From Blautia pseudococcoides (GTDB lineage: Bacteria; Bacillota; Clostridia; Lachnospirales; Lachnospiraceae): a stretch of DNA of 64,000 nucleotides. Below the pieces are notes generated by a model. That model saw nothing but the letters and a program-made list of their open reading frames with translations, ran no database searches and was not told the DNA's origin. The stretch spans positions 2,893,001 through 2,957,000 of the forward strand of contig NZ_CP015405.2 of the NCBI RefSeq assembly GCF_001689125.2, given 5' to 3'. Shown here piece after piece: positions 60,106 to 64,000 of this stretch (its first letter is position 1; each line of letters starts with the position of its first letter). The position numbers were made by a program, and so were the translations under genes.

Positions 60106-60530
60106 ACGGCTTTTCTGTCTCTGCCTTCCCTGATGCGCTCTTCTACCTGTTCCCCCAGTTCTAAAATCCGTTCCAGCTCTCTGTCTGTAGCACGTTTTGC
60201 CGCATAGTAGGCGGCCTCCGGCTCGAAGATCAGCCGCATCTCGTACAGGTCTCCTGCATCAACCCTGGCCGCTGTCAAATCCGACAAGGCCTCCATGGAA
60301 GGGTCTGCAAAGTCCTCCCTGACATATGTACCTCTTCCCCGCCTGATTTCCACTACCTGGCCTGCAGCCAGAATGCGGAAGGCTTCTCTCAGGGTGGTGC
60401 GGCTGACTTAAAGTATTTCGGAGAATTGGTTTTCATTTGGAAGTTTGTCGCCTGGTTTGTATTTTTTATCTACTACGATCATGGACAGGATCGTGTCTGC
60501 TACTCTGTCTGACAGCCTTTTTTGTGACAT
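60100..60530 (-). pseudogene. GntR/FadR-family regulator relic (nonsense mutation)
   Basis: The winged helix begins MSQKRLSDRVADTILSMIVV and continues to NQFSEIL, then hits TAA where the family has a codon before VSRTTLREAF. After the stop the same frame reads through the second part of the helix and most of an FCD effector domain (VDAGDLYEMRLIFEPEAAYY) before it fuses with NhaC sequence at about 60105. The regulator is broken by one stop and a deletion. Confidence 0.75.
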
Positions 60531-60620
60531 TATTTTGTTCTCCCTGGTTTGTGGTTTTTGTTTTATTTTAGCATGTTTGGGGTGTGGGGGCAACTGTGGG
60601 ACGGTGCGCTTTAAAAAACT

Positions 60621-61781
60621 TTATGGGGTTATTTTTTTAAGGGTGGAGGCGGTTTTTAGCAGGCGGAATACTTGTTCTGTGGTGTCTGTGAGGTTGGCTT
60701 GGGCGTTTTGGGGGGTCATGGCTTCTTCCAGTGTGGTGATGCCCCGCAGGATGGGGAAAAAGGCGTCTATTCCTTTTTCGTTGCAGGTTTTGGCATCTTT
60801 TGTTACACTTCCTGCAAAAGCGATGACTGGTTTTCCGTGTTTTTTTGCAAGCTCTGCTACACCTACAGGGGCTTTTCCCATGGCGGTCTGGCCGTCCAGA
60901 CGGCCTTCTCCGGTGATGACCAGGTCAGCTTGTCTTATGTGGTCCTCTAGTCTGGTTTCTTCCAGGACAATGCGGATGCCGGATTCTAAAACTGCGTCGG
61001 TGAATGTGAGGAAGGCGAAACCAAGGCCTCCGGCTGCTCCTGTTCCGGGCTGCTTTGGGTCCGCTTTGGGGAAGTTTTTCTGCGCCAGTGAGGCGTATTT
61101 GCCAAACCACTCGTCCATTTGGATGATCATGGAGGGGGTGGCTCCTTTTTGGGGGCCGTATACTGCGCTGCAGCCCTGCTCCCCGCATAGTATATTGGTC
61201 ACGTCGCAGGCAATTTTGAATTCACATTCGGCCAGCCCGGAGATGACGTGGTCTGTGGTGATGGCTGTAAGTTCGGAAAGTCCCTCTGCTCCGTACCGGA
61301 CTTGTTCCCCCGCTGTATTTAAGAAACCGTATCCTAATGCCTGCAGCATGCCAATCCCGCCGTCGTTGGTAGCACTGCCTCCTATGCCTACAATGAATCT
61401 TCTGCACCCTTTTTCTATGGCGTCTTTTATTACCTCGCCTACACCGAATGTGGTGGTGTGAAGGGGATTTCTCTCTTTGGGGGTTAGAAGGGTGATTCCC
61501 GCTGCTCCTGACATCTCAATAATGGCTGTCCCGGTGTCTTCAATGATTCCGTATTGGCATGTTACGGGTTTTCCGAGAGGGCCTGTTACGGTGACGTGCT
61601 GAGTCTTTCCGTTCATTCCTCCAACCAGGGCCTCCACAGTACCCTCACCACCGTCTGCCAGTGGCCTGACTTCCACTTCTGCCTCTGGGTCTGCACGGAG
61701 TATGCCTTCGCGGACGGCTCTGCCTGCTTCCATGGATGAAAGGCTTCCTTTTAATGAATCTATGGCTGTGACTACTCTCAT
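60621..61781 (-). CDS. Glycerate 2-kinase (GarK/GlxK family)
   Basis: The 386-residue enzyme matches the family at DSLKGSLSSMEAG (residue 8 on), LADGGEGT near 42, IVGIGGSATNDGGIGMLQAL near 129 and GEGRLDGQTAMGKAP near 286. It phosphorylates D-glycerate to 2-phosphoglycerate, the last step of glucarate, galactarate or glycolate-type breakdown. GGGAGG lies before the ATG. It is divergent from a CdaR-type regulator. Confidence 0.9.
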   Translation of the reverse strand: MRVVTAIDSLKGSLSSMEAGRAVREGILRADPEAEVEVRPLADGGEGTVEALVGGMNGKTQHVTVTGPLGKPVTCQYGIIEDTGTAIIEMSGAAGITLLTPKERNPLHTTTFGVGEVIKDAIEKGCRRFIVGIGGSATNDGGIGMLQALGYGFLNTAGEQVRYGAEGLSELTAITTDHVISGLAECEFKIACDVTNILCGEQGCSAVYGPQKGATPSMIIQMDEWFGKYASLAQKNFPKADPKQPGTGAAGGLGFAFLTFTDAVLESGIRIVLEETRLEDHIRQADLVITGEGRLDGQTAMGKAPVGVAELAKKHGKPVIAFAGSVTKDAKTCNEKGIDAFFPILRGITTLEEAMTPQNAQANLTDTTEQVFRLLKTASTLKKITP

Positions 61782-62003
61782 TTTTATTTCCTCCCGTGTA
61801 TTTTTTCTTTAATATAGCAAAAATTAGGTGTTTATGAAATGTTATATGTAATGTTTTTTTGAGGATTTTTTAAGTATTTATGGTATTTGTACTTAAATAT
61901 TGTTATACTGTGATCAGTAATAGTTTTGATGTGTATTGCAGGGTAGACTTTTAGTGGAAATGTATGATGGAACTGTGGTTGTGAATAGTTATGGGGGAAT
62001 ATA

Positions 62004-63089
62004 GTGGAAAATTCTTTTGATAAAAAGCTGGCGCAGCAGATTGTCGCCACGGTAAAGGATGTATGCGGACAGAATGTGAATTTTATTGATCGTACAGGGA
62101 TGATTTATGCCAGTACGGATGAAAGAAGAATTGGTAGTTTTCATGAAATTGGAAAGCAGGCTGCAGAGAAGGGGGAAATGCTGGAGGTGGATACAGACAG
62201 CCTGTTTGCCGGGACGCAGAAGGGTGTCAACCTGCCGGTCTTTCATAATGGCTCTTTTGTGGCTGTCATCGGTATCAGCGGACCGCCGGACCAGGTGCGC
62301 AAATATGCTTATCTGGCTGAACGTATCACCGGCCTTTTGATTCGGGAAAGGGAACTGAATACTTTCAGCCGTACCCAGGCAGAGAAAATGAATTATGTGA
62401 TCCATTCCCTTATCAACCGGGAAAATCTGTCTCAGGCTTATCTTCTGGATACACTGGAACAATTTCATGTGAACAAAAATGGCAGTTACAGAATTCTTCT
62501 CATTCATATCCACTCCGGCAGAACACCTATGAATACTGCGGAAGCAGAACAAAACATACAGCAGATGTTTGCCAAAACCGGTATTACGCTCTGCACGTTT
62601 CATTATCCCAGTGAATATCTGGCTGTTATGGACAGCAGCAGATTTCCGTTGATTTCGCCTGTTCTCGCAGAGTTCGCCTGCCAACAGGACGGACGGCTGA
62701 AAATCTCTGTGGGAAAAAGCTGCCCTGTCTTTCAGTTGTCAGAGTCTTATGAAACGGGGACTGCTGCACAAAAAAGTATTGCCTCCTCCACCGACCGGCA
62801 TTATGCGGTCTTTGATGACCTCACCCTGGAACTCATACTCTCCTCCGTGGAGGAGGGCTGCAAAGCGGAATATCTTCGGAAAACACTGGATGCCCTGGAT
62901 GCAGAAGATATTTCCCTGCTTTCTGTATATTTTGAGGAGGATATGTCTCTTGGACATACCAGCAGCAGGCTGTTCCTGCATAAGAATACACTCCAATATA
63001 AGCTGGACCGTATTTACAAAAAATGCGGACTGAATCCCCGAAAATTTCGTGACGCAGTGGTTCTGTATCTGGCATTGAAGCTGGCCTGA
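62004..63089 (+). CDS. CdaR-type sugar diacid/glycerate regulator
   Basis: The 361-residue protein has the sugar-diacid recognition domain (about 5-130; KLAQQIVATVKDVCGQNVNF, ISGPPDQVRKYAYLAERITG) and the C-terminal PucR-like helix-turn-helix (about 305-358; HKNTLQYKLDRIYKKCGLNP). The start is a GTG at 62004 with GGGGGA upstream. E. coli CdaR activates diacid genes in response to glycerate or diacids. Divergence from the kinase gene supports that it controls it. Confidence 0.88.
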   Translation: MENSFDKKLAQQIVATVKDVCGQNVNFIDRTGMIYASTDERRIGSFHEIGKQAAEKGEMLEVDTDSLFAGTQKGVNLPVFHNGSFVAVIGISGPPDQVRKYAYLAERITGLLIRERELNTFSRTQAEKMNYVIHSLINRENLSQAYLLDTLEQFHVNKNGSYRILLIHIHSGRTPMNTAEAEQNIQQMFAKTGITLCTFHYPSEYLAVMDSSRFPLISPVLAEFACQQDGRLKISVGKSCPVFQLSESYETGTAAQKSIASSTDRHYAVFDDLTLELILSSVEEGCKAEYLRKTLDALDAEDISLLSVYFEEDMSLGHTSSRLFLHKNTLQYKLDRIYKKCGLNPRKFRDAVVLYLALKLA

Positions 63090-63116
63090 CAGCCTCCGGT
63101 CCCATGGCGGCTGTCA
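63087..63116. terminator. Short hairpin between convergent genes
   Basis: TGACAGCC / GGCTGTCA pairs around a 14-nt loop and overlaps the stop codon of the CdaR gene and the end of the HAD gene. Confidence 0.4.
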
Positions 63117-63782
63117 CTTCCGGTTTTCTATGATAGGAAGTGCCTCCGGCAGTGAGTGTATCACTGTGATTCCATGGCAGGTTTTACCGCCTTTTCTGTC
63201 CAGCAGCACAGGGGTGATCCCTGCTCTGGAAGCCCCTTCCACATCTGAAGTGAGGGAATCTCCGATATGGATGACCTCCTCTGGGCATAGGCCGCTTACC
63301 TCCAGCGCTTTCAAAAAGATCTCTCGGTGGGGCTTATATGCCCTAACCATGTCTCCGCAGATTATTCCCGCGGGGTGCAGGTTCTTGTCACGCATGCCCT
63401 CCTCCACGTAAGAAAGACCGTTGTTGCTGATAACGTAGATCGGAACACTGCATCTTTCAAAGAATTCCTTTGTGTCGGGAAATGCCGGGGCGTACGCCCA
63501 GAAACGCTGGCAGAGCCGGTGCAGGTCCTGGAAATCTTCCTTCAGATGGATTTTTGCTGCACACTCCTCCAGTGCTTTATCCACAATCTCATCCTCTGTA
63601 ATATAGTTTTCTTTATAACTGACAGCCTCAAAAGTTTTTATCAGCTTCCACCAGTAGGCCAGCATTGCCTCCATACTCTCAATGTCGCTGTTTTTGTAAC
63701 ACCGTCTCAGCATCTCCATGCCGTCCGGGCCGCCCTCCTCAATGATGGTGCCTGTATAATCTAAGAATACTGCTTTTATCAT
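63114..63782 (-). CDS. HAD-superfamily hydrolase
   Basis: The 222-residue protein shows all four HAD motifs: FLDYTGTI (nucleophile Asp near 8), VISNNG near 117, the conserved Lys in YKPHREIFLKAL near 150, and GDSLTSDVEGASRAG near 172. A small helical cap lies between motifs I and II. It is likely a phosphatase for a sugar phosphate or nucleotide of the YjjG/phosphoglycolate phosphatase type; the substrate is not known. AGGAG lies before the ATG. It is alone and convergent to the CdaR gene. Confidence 0.82.
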   Translation of the reverse strand: MIKAVFLDYTGTIIEEGGPDGMEMLRRCYKNSDIESMEAMLAYWWKLIKTFEAVSYKENYITEDEIVDKALEECAAKIHLKEDFQDLHRLCQRFWAYAPAFPDTKEFFERCSVPIYVISNNGLSYVEEGMRDKNLHPAGIICGDMVRAYKPHREIFLKALEVSGLCPEEVIHIGDSLTSDVEGASRAGITPVLLDRKGGKTCHGITVIHSLPEALPIIENRK

Positions 63783-63821
63783 CTCTCTGCTCCTTGTCTT
63801 TTCTGTTGGATAAAATATCCT

Positions 63822-64000
63822 TTATGCCAGAAAAATTTCATTCTCTTTTCTGCCGGCACAAGTCTTTTTCATTTTTGCAGCGGCAGCCTTCAGCATAATG
63901 TTGTTTACCCCTCTGGCCTTCTGCGGACAGACGGAAATACAGCGCATGCAGGATATACATGTTTCCTTGTCCGTCTCTGACGGGTTCGGCCGGGCAATTG
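63822..64000 (-). CDS. 4Fe-4S ferredoxin-like protein (partial, N-terminus beyond window)
   Basis: Only the last 59 codons are in the window. They contain one 4Fe-4S cluster motif CISCMRCISVCPQKARG followed by a short basic tail, KAAAAKMKKTC, and the end FLA-stop. This resembles the C-terminal domain of EFR1-type flavodoxin/ferredoxin fusion proteins, but the N-terminal half cannot be seen, so a simple ferredoxin is possible. It stands on the same strand as the HAD gene, upstream of it. Confidence 0.7.
   Translation of the reverse strand, partial: IARPNPSETDKETCISCMRCISVCPQKARGVNNIMLKAAAAKMKKTCAGRKENEIFLA

Noticed and set aside
59628..60353. Novel regulator-transporter fusion protein
   Set aside because: The fusion joins fragments in wrong frames after an internal stop; decay explains it better.

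Overview
This window looks like chromosome of a gut-type Lachnospiraceae bacterium (Firmicutes, Clostridia), possibly Blautia or a close relative. That placement is inferred from strong AGGAGG ribosome binding sites, sigma-A promoters of the TTGACA/TATAAT type, low-GC Gram-positive gene families, and a sialic acid locus laid out like that of Ruminococcus gnavus. I saw no rRNA, tRNA, CRISPR array, phage module or intact insertion sequence. There are many gene relics and several short inverted-repeat elements.

Layout. 1-1.2 kb: the start of a TlpA-like lipoprotein gene, then a non-coding stretch with a minisatellite and a 216-bp hairpin element. 1.2-14.6 kb: two ROK-regulator/dehydrogenase divergons, a diguanylate cyclase, a hybrid histidine kinase, an EEP-fold phosphoesterase, a DUF1848 protein and two pseudogenes (Crp/Fnr regulator, sugar symporter). 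14.8-20.4 kb: a cytoplasmic GH120 beta-xylosidase, a GGDEF-EAL protein and an EcsC protein. 20.7-23.6 kb: a TetR/FtsX relic, then MBL hydrolase, MerR regulator and TrmO. 23.7-29.4 kb: an L-fucose operon (fucI, kinase, fucA, fucU) with a divergent AraC regulator.

29.4-35.0 kb: a compact five-gene operon holding an SCP2-like protein, an alpha/beta hydrolase, a stand-alone condensation-domain protein, an acyl carrier protein and an AMP-forming ligase. A divergent TetR regulator and two operator-like palindromes sit at its promoter. This resembles a minimal acyl-transfer assembly line and I cannot match it to a described pathway. 36.7-41.4 kb: a sugar or inositol oxidation cluster (IolG-like dehydrogenase, Hyi-like isomerase, GPH symporter) with a LacI regulator. 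41.6-43.1 kb: a MATE transporter whose leader reads as a peptide-controlled transcription attenuator. 43.2-52.2 kb: a secreted sialidase, a NanOx-like oxidoreductase, an ABC importer, an AraC regulator, YhcH and an SGNH esterase, together a sialic acid (probably 2,7-anhydro-Neu5Ac) scavenging operon. 52.4-57.3 kb: hypB, a large Fe-S/flavin oxidoreductase, hypA and a DUF5692 membrane protein, with no hydrogenase or other hyp gene nearby.

57.4-60.5 kb: relics (histidine kinase, FtsX, ADP-forming CoA ligase, NhaC, GntR) surround two short genes, a CD3324-family protein and a DUF1062 protein. Each of the two is preceded by an 8-codon leader ORF followed by the same stem-loop. 60.6-64 kb: glycerate kinase with a divergent CdaR regulator, a HAD phosphatase and the end of a ferredoxin gene.

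Most catabolic modules follow one plan: a regulator divergent from, or inside, an operon for a host- or plant-derived sugar (fucose, sialic acid, xylose, inositol-like polyols, glycerate). The strongest candidates for undescribed biology are the paired leader-peptide units (57.9-59.4 kb), the TetR-controlled condensation/ACP/ligase operon (29.4-35.0 kb), the MATE attenuator (43.0-43.1 kb) and the hypAB/flavoprotein operon.
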